A stretch of DNA of 64,000 nucleotides from CAUTYU01 sp963545205. Its GTDB lineage: Bacteria; Desulfobacterota; Desulfovibrionia; Desulfovibrionales; Desulfomicrobiaceae. The number at the start of each line of letters is the position of its first letter. The stretch's first letter is position 1. The stretch covers positions 248,001-312,000 of the forward strand of contig CAUUHW010000002.1 of assembly GCA_963545205.1 (NCBI GenBank), in the 5' to 3' direction. Below are positions 35,834 through 44,880 of this stretch, piece by piece. The translations under genes and the position numbers were made by a program. Under the pieces are notes generated by a model that saw nothing but the letters and a program-made list of their open reading frames with translations, ran no database searches and had not been told where the DNA came from.

Positions 35834-35916
35834 GGTTTAACAATCGACATCCGAGATTTGCCGCATATAGAACAATATACTTTCAACAGAGGAGGCCTCT
35901 ATATTTAAGAGATAAC

Positions 35917-36169
35917 ATGAAATCGCTGCAATACGCGCTTATACTTTTTTTAAAAAATTACATGGTTGTGTCGGACTTTTGTCAAGACAGTCTTTTGCCT
36001 GTTTGTGATTCTGGCAACCTTTGCATATTTATTTCTGATTGTTGTCAGATTCATATTCGACTTGATTCTGGCTGCAGGTGAGCTGGTTATGGGCATCATC
36101 TTTTTTGTGTCTGTTGTTATCCTGATAGCCGCACTCATTATCGCAGCTGTCAGGGCATGCACATTGTAA
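35917..36169 (+). CDS. Small two-helix membrane protein, possibly frameshifted
   Basis: ATG 35917 opens MKSLQYALILFLK; in another frame TTG 35966 opens a 67-residue very hydrophobic protein with two clear membrane helices (VFCLFVILATFAYLFLIVV and GIIFFVSVVILIAALIIAAV). The two frames would join into one protein of about 83 residues if one base were skipped in the T7-A6 run near 35944-35957. So this is either a single gene broken by a homopolymer slip (real or sequencing) or just the 67-residue ORF. Function unknown; it lies directly after the array. Confidence 0.4.
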
Positions 36170-36314
36170 AGCTGCTGTCCCTTTTGCCCTCTCAAGAGCA
36201 ACGATTTGAGCCCGCCCCCAACAGCTGTTATTCCATACCTACCCGATTAAAGACCGAAAAATAGCTTCCTCCATCCAAAACCAATTCCCCCAATTCTTAA
36301 TTTTGTCCACTTCA

Positions 36315-36342
36315 TTGACAAAGGAAAGAACAACCATATAAG
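36315..36342 (+). promoter_or_regulatory. Strong sigma70-like promoter upstream of the PHP-UvrD gene
   Basis: TTGACA (36315-36320) and TATAAG (36337-36342) are separated by 16 nt, a near-consensus promoter. Transcription would begin about 90 nt before ATG 36437. The rest of the 36170-36436 gap shows no ORF or repeat that I can support. Confidence 0.6.
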
Positions 36343-36436
36343 CAGAAAAAAGAAAACATTCGCTATCACTTTGTGTTTTTTATGGTTTATATTGCCAATA
36401 AGCTGTATTTTTTAACCCCTGAACAGATAGGGCGAT

Positions 36437-39400
36437 ATGTCTGAATTTCTGGCAGACCTGCACATTCACTCCCGTTTTTCCAGAGCCACGAGCAGGGATT
36501 TGTCTTTTCGTTCTCTGGCGGCATGGGGTGCGATAAAGGGGCTGGACATCATTGCCACCGGCGATTTTACTCACCCGGGCTGGGTGCAGATGATCGAAGA
36601 GCAGCTGCGTCCGCTGGGAAACGGTCTGTTCACGCTGCAGGACACCGCCAATCTGGAACGGGAAATCCCGCAACTGCAGGGAGTCCCTTTCTCCACCCCC
36701 CCCCTTTTTCTGCTCAGCGCGGAAATCAGCTCCATCTACAAAAAAAACGGGCAGGTCCGCAAAGTCCACAATCTGGTGTATATGCCCAGTCTGGACATGG
36801 TCAAAAATTTTAATACCCGTCTGGCCCAAGTTGGCAACCTGCAATCAGATGGCCGTCCCATTTTAGGTCTGGACAGCAAAAACCTGCTGGAAATGGTTCT
36901 GGAAACCGGCCCCGGAGCCTTTCTGGTTCCGGCTCACATCTGGACACCCTGGTTTTCTCTCTTTGGCTCTAAATCCGGTTTTGACAGCCTGGAAGAATGT
37001 TTTGAGGATTTAACCCCCCATATTTTTGCCCTGGAAACGGGTCTTTCTTCCGACCCGGAGATGAACTGGCTCTGGAGCGAGCTGGACAATCTGACCCTTA
37101 TCTCCAATTCCGATGCCCATTCCGGCGCCAATCTCGGCAGGGAAGCCAACGTTTTTTCCGGCCAGCAGGATTACACTGAAATCTTTGCCTCCCTGCACCG
37201 TAAGCCAGGAGCAACAAAATTTCAGGGGACGCTTGAATTTTTCCCGGAAGAGGGCAAATACCATCTGGACGGCCACCGCCAATGCGGCGTAATGTGCGAA
37301 CCAGCCAACACAGCCGAGTATAAAGGCATTTGTCCGGTATGTGGCAAACCGCTAACCGTTGGAGTTCTCAACCGCATCTGGCAGCTGGCGGACAGAAAAA
37401 CACCGCAGCAACCGCCAGGATCGCAAGGATTTACCTCGCTTGTGCCGCTGCCGGAAATCTTGTCTGAAATTCTGAATGTTGGCCCAAAAACCAAAAAGGT
37501 CTTTGCCGCTTACTCCACCCTGCTGGCCAGCTTTGGCTCGGAAATGAACATCTTGCGTAATGTCCCGCCACAGGAACTGGACAAAAAACAACCACTGCTG
37601 GGACAGGCTGTTTTGCGTATGCGGCAGGGGACAGTCCTGCGTCAGGGAGGATTTGACGGCCAATACGGCCGCATCCGGCTGTTTTCCGAGCACGAAAAAC
37701 ACCAGCTGCTTCCAGGCACCAACCTAATCGGCCTTACTCCTGTCCAACTGGAAACAAAACCGCAACCAATCCCGTTCAACACACGGCCACAAAAAGAAAA
37801 AACAGCACAACGCACGGCAAACACGGAACAGGAAACAGCAGCTAACGCGGGACCACAACCAGTTTTGATTCTGGCCGGGCCGGGAACGGGCAAAACATTC
37901 ACCCTGCTGCGAAGGGTGGAATCCTTACTCCGCCAAGAGGTTGCTCCTGAACAGATTCTAATTTTGACCTTTACCCGCAAGGCGGCCAGGGAAATTCAGA
38001 CCCGACTGCAAATGGCCCCAAAAAATATTCAGGCCGGAACCCTGCACTCACTGGCCTTGGAAGCATATCAGGAGGCGCACGGCCAGCCCCCCAAAATTTT
38101 AAGCGAAACCGAAGCCTTTGCCCTGTTTACAGCCAGCATGCCGGATTTGGACACCAAAAAACGCAAACAGGTTTGGGCGGAAGGAACCGCTGCCCGTGAA
38201 CAGATGCAACCAGTACCGGCTTTTACTGCCTACACCCTGCAAAAACAGGCACTGGGACGGATCGACTATACTGACCTGCTTGAAATCTGGCTGGAGCTCC
38301 TGCGTACCGGAACCAAACCCGTCTGGACACAGATTCTGGTTGATGAAGTACAAGACCTATCGCCGCTTCAACTGGCAATTCTCCGTGAACTGCTGCCCGA
38401 AAACGGACACGGCTTGTTCGGTATCGGCGATATCAAGCAGGCCATCTATGGGTTTCGGGGCTCCATTCACGATATAGGCCGCCATCTCTATGCCCTGTGG
38501 CCGCAGTTACAGGTTTTAACCCTCAGCACCAATTACCGCAGTACCAGACAAATTCTCACCCAGGCTAACCGCCTGTTTCCAGACGAACCTGTGCAGCCTC
38601 AGACAACAGAGCAAGGCGCAGTCACCTTTTTTGAGGGCGCAAACGAAAAGAATGAAGCAACCTGGATCGGAGAGCGGATGCTGCAACTGCTGGGCGGCAC
38701 TGCGCACTGGCAGGCCGACAACCTGGAAACGGGTATGGATGTTGGGCCGCAGGACATTGCTGTACTTGTCCGCTTTCGGGCCATTGGCGTACAGCTGAAA
38801 AAATATCTGGAAAAAATGGGCATTCCCTGCGCTGTACCGGAAAGTGAACCGTTTTTTCACGACCCGCACATTGCCGACCTTATCCGGTTTGCAGCGGCCT
38901 GTCTGGGACAGACCGTTGACTTGCCAGCCAACTGGCCCGCTCCCAGGCCGGAGCTGGCTCAAAAAGACCCTGAGCGGCTAAGCGCCTGGCTGAGTACCAG
39001 CCTTGACACCACGTTCAGTCCGGCAACAGACGCGCTGGAAAAACTCTGCGACCGGTTTACCCACAAGCAAGACTGGCAGGCCCTGCTCAACGACCTGTAT
39101 CTGGAAATGGATTTGGAAAAAATACGCACCCGTACCCAGAAAGTCCAGATTCTGACCATGCACGCCGCCAAGGGGCTCGAATTTGAATACGTTTTTTTGC
39201 CGGCACTGGAACAGGGAATTTTACCGCTTGAACTGCCCGGCCAAAAACGCCCGGAACCGGACTCTGTTCATGAGGAAAAACGCCTGTTTTACGTGGCCCT
39301 GACCCGCGCCCGCAAAGGATTATTTCTGTCACTGGCCAGACAAAGGCAACTCTTTGGCCTGACGACGATTCCCGCGCCGTCACCCTTTCTGGCTGCACTG

Positions 39401-39478
39401 GACAGTCAGGGCATGCTCCGTTACAGCGCCCAAAAAATACAGCGTAAGACCCAACGTCAGCTCTCACTCTTTTCCTGA
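36437..39478 (+). CDS. EndoQ-like PHP nuclease fused to a UvrD-type helicase
   Basis: A 1013-residue two-part protein. Residues 1-about 420 are a PHP metallohydrolase resembling endonuclease Q: DLHIHSRFS, ATGDFTHPG, LSAEISSIY, HIWTPWFSLFG and ISNSDAHSG supply the metal ligands, and a Cys cluster (RQCGVMC, CPVCGKPL) looks like its zinc site. After a linker comes an SF1 helicase: Walker A AGPGTGKTFTL near residue 478, LVDEVQDLSPLQ near residue 634, and the C-terminal TMHAAKGLEFEYVFLPALEQG and FYVALTRARKGL. EndoQ cuts DNA 5' of deaminated bases, so the fusion suggests coupled incision and unwinding in repair. Confidence 0.85.
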   Translation: MSEFLADLHIHSRFSRATSRDLSFRSLAAWGAIKGLDIIATGDFTHPGWVQMIEEQLRPLGNGLFTLQDTANLEREIPQLQGVPFSTPPLFLLSAEISSIYKKNGQVRKVHNLVYMPSLDMVKNFNTRLAQVGNLQSDGRPILGLDSKNLLEMVLETGPGAFLVPAHIWTPWFSLFGSKSGFDSLEECFEDLTPHIFALETGLSSDPEMNWLWSELDNLTLISNSDAHSGANLGREANVFSGQQDYTEIFASLHRKPGATKFQGTLEFFPEEGKYHLDGHRQCGVMCEPANTAEYKGICPVCGKPLTVGVLNRIWQLADRKTPQQPPGSQGFTSLVPLPEILSEILNVGPKTKKVFAAYSTLLASFGSEMNILRNVPPQELDKKQPLLGQAVLRMRQGTVLRQGGFDGQYGRIRLFSEHEKHQLLPGTNLIGLTPVQLETKPQPIPFNTRPQKEKTAQRTANTEQETAANAGPQPVLILAGPGTGKTFTLLRRVESLLRQEVAPEQILILTFTRKAAREIQTRLQMAPKNIQAGTLHSLALEAYQEAHGQPPKILSETEAFALFTASMPDLDTKKRKQVWAEGTAAREQMQPVPAFTAYTLQKQALGRIDYTDLLEIWLELLRTGTKPVWTQILVDEVQDLSPLQLAILRELLPENGHGLFGIGDIKQAIYGFRGSIHDIGRHLYALWPQLQVLTLSTNYRSTRQILTQANRLFPDEPVQPQTTEQGAVTFFEGANEKNEATWIGERMLQLLGGTAHWQADNLETGMDVGPQDIAVLVRFRAIGVQLKKYLEKMGIPCAVPESEPFFHDPHIADLIRFAAACLGQTVDLPANWPAPRPELAQKDPERLSAWLSTSLDTTFSPATDALEKLCDRFTHKQDWQALLNDLYLEMDLEKIRTRTQKVQILTMHAAKGLEFEYVFLPALEQGILPLELPGQKRPEPDSVHEEKRLFYVALTRARKGLFLSLARQRQLFGLTTIPAPSPFLAALDSQGMLRYSAQKIQRKTQRQLSLFS

Positions 39479-39516
39479 CTATTTCGTCTTCTATCTTCCC
39501 GTCACAACAAAAAAAC

Positions 39517-39538
39517 TTTTTGAGCTTGCTCTCAAAAA
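39517..39538. terminator. Possible terminator after the PHP-UvrD gene
   Basis: TTTTTGAG (39517-39524) pairs with CTCAAAAA (39531-39538) around a 6-nt loop. The stem is AT-rich and the run after it is A, so it would work better for minus-strand transcription; only a weak candidate. Confidence 0.3.
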
Positions 39539-39711
39539 AAAACTGGAGTAGGCAGTCTGGGATAGAAAAACGTGGCATACACAGTTACCTAACCCCAAAA
39601 ATCTGTTTGACTCAAGCACAGGATTTTCCGTTTCTTCAAGACTCACTCTCTATATTTGCCACTGCCGCTCCGCGCGCGGGTGTGGTGTAAACTCAAGAAT
39701 CTGAGGGATAC

Positions 39712-40776
39712 ATGGCCTATTTTCGTAAACTGACCAGCAAAATGGACGAACTTCTCAAGGTGCTGAATAAGGAACAGCGCTGGCTGATCCTGATCAACGC
39801 CGATCCAGACGCTCTGGCTTCGGCCATGGCACTCAAACGGATTTTGTCACGGCGGGTAGAAGCCGTAGGCATTGCCCAAGTCAACACTATTACCCGCCCG
39901 GACAATCTGGCCATGATGAACCTGCTGCGGATTCCTTCTCAAAAACTGACCCCGCTTCTGGCCGCCCAGTACGACCATTTTGCGCTGGTTGATTCCCAGC
40001 CGCACCATCACCCGGATTTTGCAGCTTTCAAATTCTCCATTGTCATTGATCACCACCCTGTTTCCAAAGAACATCCGGTTCAGGCCGACTTTGTCGAACT
40101 CTGTCCAGGTTACGGGGCCAACAGCACGATCATGACCGAATATCTGTACGGTTTTGGAATCCGGCCCGGCAAACTACTGGCCACGGCCCTGCTTTACGGC
40201 ATCAAGACCGACACGCACAGTTTTGAACTGAAATTTGACAATATCGACATCAACGCCTTTCGGTATCTGACGAAATTTTACAGTCCGGCCATGCTGCACA
40301 AGATATTGCGCAGTGAATTCAAAAAAGAATGGCTGCAATATCTTGCTGTTGCGTTCAAAAAAATACGCCGCATGCGTCACGGCATGATTGTCAGCATGGG
40401 CGCAGTTGATTCGCCCGATATTCTGGTTGTGCTGGCGGATCTGCTTTTACGGGTGGAAGGCGCGAACTGGGCAATGGTCTGCGGCCTGAGCGAAGAAAAA
40501 CTGGTTGTTGTGTTTCGGGGAGACGGACTGCGCAAGGACATGGGAAAATTCGCAACCAGCCTGTTTGGTGACATGGGTTCGGCTGGTGGGCACAAAACCA
40601 TGGCCAGAGCTGAAATTCCCCTGTCCCTGCTTGAAGGCCAGCGGGCGCAGAATTTTGTCTGGGACAGGCTGCACCGCCATAAAAAACGAAACCAAAAACA
40701 AAAAACAGGACTGCCAAAGGATATTCCCCCGGATACTGTACCAGACACCACTCCCGTTTCCGCTCCCAAAAACTGA
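39712..40776 (+). CDS. DHH-family phosphoesterase (NrnA/RecJ-like)
   Basis: A 354-residue protein with the DHH-domain motifs INADPDALASAMAL (metal-binding DPDA), LVDSQPHHHPDF and VIDHHPVS, followed by a DHHA1-type C-terminal region ending GDMGSAGGHKTMARAE. Such enzymes degrade short oligonucleotides or cyclic-dinucleotide products, or act as exonucleases; the exact substrate cannot be read here. It is followed after 15 nt by polA, so a role in nucleic-acid metabolism is likely. Confidence 0.85.
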   Translation: MAYFRKLTSKMDELLKVLNKEQRWLILINADPDALASAMALKRILSRRVEAVGIAQVNTITRPDNLAMMNLLRIPSQKLTPLLAAQYDHFALVDSQPHHHPDFAAFKFSIVIDHHPVSKEHPVQADFVELCPGYGANSTIMTEYLYGFGIRPGKLLATALLYGIKTDTHSFELKFDNIDINAFRYLTKFYSPAMLHKILRSEFKKEWLQYLAVAFKKIRRMRHGMIVSMGAVDSPDILVVLADLLLRVEGANWAMVCGLSEEKLVVVFRGDGLRKDMGKFATSLFGDMGSAGGHKTMARAEIPLSLLEGQRAQNFVWDRLHRHKKRNQKQKTGLPKDIPPDTVPDTTPVSAPKN

Positions 40777-40791
40777 TTTCAGGAGACCGTT

Positions 40792-43347
40792 TTGTCCCTT
40801 TTAACCCCTCTTGGCCTGCAACAGCCGCCGCTCTTTCTTATGGACGGCAGTGCCTTTATTTACCGCGGATTTTACGCCTATCCTGACCTGAAACGCTCGG
40901 ACGGATTTCCAACCAACTCGCTGTTTATTGTTTTGCGCACCCTGCTCAAAATCCTGCGCGAAGAAAAACCGCGCCATTTTGCCTTTATCCGTGATGGTAA
41001 AGGCCCGACATTCCGTAATGCAATATGGCAGGACTACAAGGCCAACCGCCAAAAAACACCCGAAGGCCTGATTGCCCAGCTCGCGCCCCTTGATGAGGCC
41101 CTTGGCGCCCTTGGCATCAAGACCCTTGTTTCTGATGGAGTAGAAGCCGATGACCTGATTGCCACCCTGACCAGCCGTTTCAAGACAGAATTGCCGGTAG
41201 TCATTGTCGGAGCGGATAAAGATTTGCACCAATGTCTGGACGACAATGTTCTTTTATGGGACCCGGCGCAAAAAAAAGAAAAACTGATCAGTCTTACGCA
41301 GTTTCAGGAAACAGAACAGCTAACACCGCAGCAATGGCCGGATTTTCAGGCCCTGACCGGCGACAGTACGGATAATATTCCCGGCGTACCCGGCATTGGC
41401 CCCAAAACAGCCCTGAAAATTTTATCCACGCACCCCACACTGGAAAAAATCCGCGACAATTTTTCCACGCTGGAGCCCAAGCTGCAAAAAAAAATAGCCC
41501 CGCATCTGGAGGCCATATTTACCTACCGTGAGCTGACCCGCCTGAAAACCGACTGTCAAACCCCGCAGAATCTGGCAGAACTGGAATGGTCGGGGCCGGA
41601 TACCGATAAACTGCGTGAATTTTTACGCGAATATGAATTTCGCTCCCTACTGCAGGAACTGGAAGCGGCAACAGGCAGCACAACAAGCGTTACGCCTGCC
41701 CCAAAAATACGCCAGACCAGCCTGCAACAGGTATTGCCCGGTCTGGAGCCCGTGACGGCGCAGCCAGACAGGCTGACAACAAGACCGGCACTGGCCGGAC
41801 AGGATGTTTTATGTCTGCGACAAGAGACCGGCTGGCATATTATCACCGAGGCCGGAACCTGGCCCTGCCCGGACAGTCTTGACTCCCTGCTCCCGCACCT
41901 GACAACCAGCCGGGTATTTCTGGTTGACCTCAAGCAGCATATTGCCCGCCAGCCTGAATGGGCGAAACTGAAGATGGTTGACGTAGGCTTGGTCGCCTAC
42001 CTGCTCAACCCGGAAGAACGCGACTATTCGTGGGGCGGAATCACGGAGCAGTTTCAGGAAACATTCGGCACACTCAAGGCACTGGAACTGGCCAGAGCAA
42101 TCGCTGAGCAGCTCCAAAAGACCGGACTTGAGAACCTGTTTACCAGCCTGGAACAACCGTTAGTCGCGGTTTTGGCAAGAATGGAGCGAAGAGGAATCCG
42201 CATTGATCTGCACGCTTTTTCAAGTTTTCTGAACGAAGTGCAGACCAGGCTGGCAACCCTGCAAACAAGCATTTTCAAACACGCGGGTATGGAATTTAAT
42301 ATCCGTTCCAGCCAACAACTGGCCGAGATTTTATTTGACAGACTGGAACTGGCCTCAAAACGGAAAACCGCCGGGGGCCAGCTTTCAACAGCCAGTGAAG
42401 TTCTGGAAAAATTGCGCGGAAAACACCCGATTATTGCTGATATTCTTGAGTTCCGCTCTCTGGAAAAAATGCGCTCCACCTATCTGGAACCACTGCCCCG
42501 TCTGGTTGACGAGCACCAGCGTCTGCACTCCCATTTCAACCAGATGGCAACAGCAACCGGACGGCTGTCCAGCAGTTCTCCCAATCTGCAAAATATTCCC
42601 ATCCGGGGCGAAATGGGCGAAAGGATGCGGGCCTGTTTTATCGCCAGACAAGGCTGTTTACTGGTCGGCGCGGATTATTCCCAGATTGAACTGCGGGTAC
42701 TGGCCCATTTTTCCGGGGAAGAAAACCTGCTGAGCGCCTTTCGGCAGGAACAGGATATTCACGCCCGCACGGCCGCGATTTTGAACCAGAAAGAGGTCAG
42801 CGAAATTTCTTCGGCTGAACGGCGCAACGCCAAAACCATCAACTTTGGGCTGCTGTACGGCATGGGGCCGCAAAAACTGGCCAGAGAACTGGCCATCTCC
42901 CTGCAGGAAGCCAGGGAATTTATCGCCATTTATTTTGAGCAGCTCCCGGGTATCAGACAATTTTACGAACAGGTGGAAACAACTGTCCGCAAGCAGGGAT
43001 ACGTCACCACCTTGGCCGGACGCCGGCGGCTGCTGTCCGGCATTCATTCCCGCAATCAGAACTTGGCTCAACAAGCCAGACGCATGGCCATCAACACGGT
43101 TGTACAGGGTTCAGCCGCGGATATAATCAAGATGGCCATGCTGGCGGTTGAAAATGACCAGGACTTGAAAAAGATGCGGGCTGAACTTATTTTGCAGGTA
43201 CATGACGAACTGTTGCTGGAGGTGCCGCAAGAACACGCCGAAACAGCCCAAAAGCGCCTGCGGCAGCTCATGGAAAACGTGTATACACTGCGCGCGCCAC
43301 TCAGGACGGACAGCGCCATTGGACAGAATTGGGCAATGGCGCACTAG
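40792..43347 (+). CDS. polA: DNA polymerase I (TTG start; proofreading site apparently lost)
   Basis: An 851-residue family A polymerase for repair and Okazaki fragment processing. TTG 40792 after CAGGAG is the start. Residues 1-about 290 are the 5' nuclease (FLMDGSAFIYRGFYA, GVEADDLIATL, GDSTDNIPGVPGIG). The polymerase has motif A GADYSQIELRVLAHF, the O-helix RRNAKTINFGLLYG and motif C QVHDELLLEVP. In the middle domain the metal-binding DxE is not visible (DVLCLRQETGW stands there), so 3'-5' exonuclease activity is probably absent, as in Taq-type enzymes. Confidence 0.95.
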   Translation: MSLLTPLGLQQPPLFLMDGSAFIYRGFYAYPDLKRSDGFPTNSLFIVLRTLLKILREEKPRHFAFIRDGKGPTFRNAIWQDYKANRQKTPEGLIAQLAPLDEALGALGIKTLVSDGVEADDLIATLTSRFKTELPVVIVGADKDLHQCLDDNVLLWDPAQKKEKLISLTQFQETEQLTPQQWPDFQALTGDSTDNIPGVPGIGPKTALKILSTHPTLEKIRDNFSTLEPKLQKKIAPHLEAIFTYRELTRLKTDCQTPQNLAELEWSGPDTDKLREFLREYEFRSLLQELEAATGSTTSVTPAPKIRQTSLQQVLPGLEPVTAQPDRLTTRPALAGQDVLCLRQETGWHIITEAGTWPCPDSLDSLLPHLTTSRVFLVDLKQHIARQPEWAKLKMVDVGLVAYLLNPEERDYSWGGITEQFQETFGTLKALELARAIAEQLQKTGLENLFTSLEQPLVAVLARMERRGIRIDLHAFSSFLNEVQTRLATLQTSIFKHAGMEFNIRSSQQLAEILFDRLELASKRKTAGGQLSTASEVLEKLRGKHPIIADILEFRSLEKMRSTYLEPLPRLVDEHQRLHSHFNQMATATGRLSSSSPNLQNIPIRGEMGERMRACFIARQGCLLVGADYSQIELRVLAHFSGEENLLSAFRQEQDIHARTAAILNQKEVSEISSAERRNAKTINFGLLYGMGPQKLARELAISLQEAREFIAIYFEQLPGIRQFYEQVETTVRKQGYVTTLAGRRRLLSGIHSRNQNLAQQARRMAINTVVQGSAADIIKMAMLAVENDQDLKKMRAELILQVHDELLLEVPQEHAETAQKRLRQLMENVYTLRAPLRTDSAIGQNWAMAH

Positions 43348-43369
43348 ACCAAGCTAAAAGGACAAGAAC

Positions 43370-44533
43370 ATGGCAAACAACACAATACGGTTATTGACTC
43401 CCGGCCCGACGCCGCTGCCGGAAAACGTGCGCCTGAGCCTGGCGCGAGACATGATCCATCACCGCAAGGACGAATTCAAGGCTATTATGGGCAGATGCCA
43501 GGAAAACCTGCGCCACCTGTTTGGCACCAGCCAAGAAGTGCTGACCCTGACCAGCTCAGGAACAGGGGCTATGGACGCGGCTATAACCAACCTGTTTCAG
43601 GCCGGAGACAGGGTCGCAGTTGTGGACGGCGGTAAGTTCGGTGAACGCTGGCTGGAACTGGCCCGCAACTATCAGCTTGAACCGGTTCGGATTGCAGCCC
43701 CATGGGGACAGGCCGTCACAATCGACCAGGTACGTGACGTGCTGGCAGATACCACAATAAAAGGTCTGCTGGTACAGGCGTCAGAAACCTCAACCGGCGT
43801 CAGACACCCGATACAGAAAATCGGCGAACTGACCGCGACAAGCGACTGTCTGCTGGTTGTGGACGGTATTTCCGCCCTTGGCATTTCACCCTGCCCAATG
43901 GACAAGTGGCATATAGACTGTTTGCTGACCGGTTCACAAAAAGGGCTGATGCTCCCGCCGGGTCTGGCTTTTCTGGCCTTAAGTGAACGGGCCTGGGAAA
44001 AGGCGGAAAAAAATCCGTGCCCCTACTATTTCAATCTGGTGGCCGAAAGGCGGCAGTGCCGTATGGGGCAAAGCCTGTTTACACCGGCCATCAATCTGAT
44101 TGTGGCTTTGGAAACCAGCTTGCAGGAATTTGCCGGACCAAATCTGCAGGCCGTGTATCAAAAACAATGGGCCTTAACCCAGATGGTCAGAGCGGGCGTA
44201 ACCAGCATTGGCCTGCCCCTGCTTGCCCCCACTGATTACACTTGGGGTCTGACTTCTGTTTGCCTGCCTCAGGGCATTGATGGCGGTAAATTGCTCAAAA
44301 TTGCCAGCGAACGCTACGGCGTGTATTTTGCAGGCGGCCAGGGAGAACTTAAAAACCGGGCTGTCCGTATCGGACACATGGGCCATGTGGATTGGGGCGA
44401 CATGCTGGCCGGGCTGTATGCCCTGTACAGCTCTTTTACAGCCTGCGGCGGACATTCAGGGGCCAGAGATTATCAAGAAAGCGCCATGCGGGCCTATGAA
44501 ACAGCGCTTGAAAACTGGGAGGAAGCAATATGA
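43370..44533 (+). CDS. Class V aminotransferase (alanine/serine--glyoxylate type)
   Basis: PLP-dependent transaminase of 387 residues. It opens LLTPGPTPLPENVRLSL and has SSGTGAMDAA for phosphate binding, VVDGISALGI with the PLP-contacting Asp, and GSQKGLMLPPGLAFLALS with the Schiff-base lysine. Closest in kind to alanine--glyoxylate or serine--pyruvate aminotransferases; substrate undecided. ATGA overlap with the next gene shows cotranscription with DUF1844 and argC. Confidence 0.85.
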   Translation: MANNTIRLLTPGPTPLPENVRLSLARDMIHHRKDEFKAIMGRCQENLRHLFGTSQEVLTLTSSGTGAMDAAITNLFQAGDRVAVVDGGKFGERWLELARNYQLEPVRIAAPWGQAVTIDQVRDVLADTTIKGLLVQASETSTGVRHPIQKIGELTATSDCLLVVDGISALGISPCPMDKWHIDCLLTGSQKGLMLPPGLAFLALSERAWEKAEKNPCPYYFNLVAERRQCRMGQSLFTPAINLIVALETSLQEFAGPNLQAVYQKQWALTQMVRAGVTSIGLPLLAPTDYTWGLTSVCLPQGIDGGKLLKIASERYGVYFAGGQGELKNRAVRIGHMGHVDWGDMLAGLYALYSSFTACGGHSGARDYQESAMRAYETALENWEEAI

Positions 44534-44880
44534 CAGACTCAAACGAATGTCAGGAAAACGAAACCTACCTGCTGGAACGCAAAAAAATGGCCGAGGATTA
44601 TCAGGCGGCCGCACAGGAAAGCAGCAACAATGATTTTCCGCGGCTTGACTTTGCCACCTTTGTTCTGTCGTTAAGCGCGACAGTTCTGATGTGTCTGGGC
44701 GAAGCTCCGGATCCGGAGTCAAACCAGATCATCCAGAACCTGCCGGCGGCCAAGCAGACAATTGATCTGCTCGGACTTTTGGAAAACAAAACCCAGGGCA
44801 ATCTGACCTGTGAAGAACAACATGTTCTCAAAGATATTTTGTTTGAACTGCGTATGAAATACATCCAAAAGGTGCGCTGA
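44530..44880 (+). CDS. DUF1844 protein
   Basis: A 116-residue protein with the conserved core LDFATFVLSLSATVLMCLGEAPDP and QTIDLLGLLENKTQGNLT, typical of DUF1844. The family is uncharacterised. Its start overlaps the aminotransferase stop and its stop overlaps argC (TGATG), so expression is tied to both. Confidence 0.88.
   Translation: MTDSNECQENETYLLERKKMAEDYQAAAQESSNNDFPRLDFATFVLSLSATVLMCLGEAPDPESNQIIQNLPAAKQTIDLLGLLENKTQGNLTCEEQHVLKDILFELRMKYIQKVR

Noticed and set aside
35855..35876. Possible third degenerate repeat (GATTTGCCGCATATAG)
   Set aside because: It begins about 49-50 nt after the second repeat, not 60, and cannot form the Cas6f hairpin.
35950..36201. 83-residue minus-strand ORF opposite the small membrane protein
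   Set aside because: Its composition is the antisense of hydrophobic codons; the plus-strand reading with two clean membrane helices is more protein-like.
39541..39560. GTAGGCAG resembling half of the CRISPR hairpin
   Set aside because: No complementary CTGCC lies at the right distance, so no hairpin forms.
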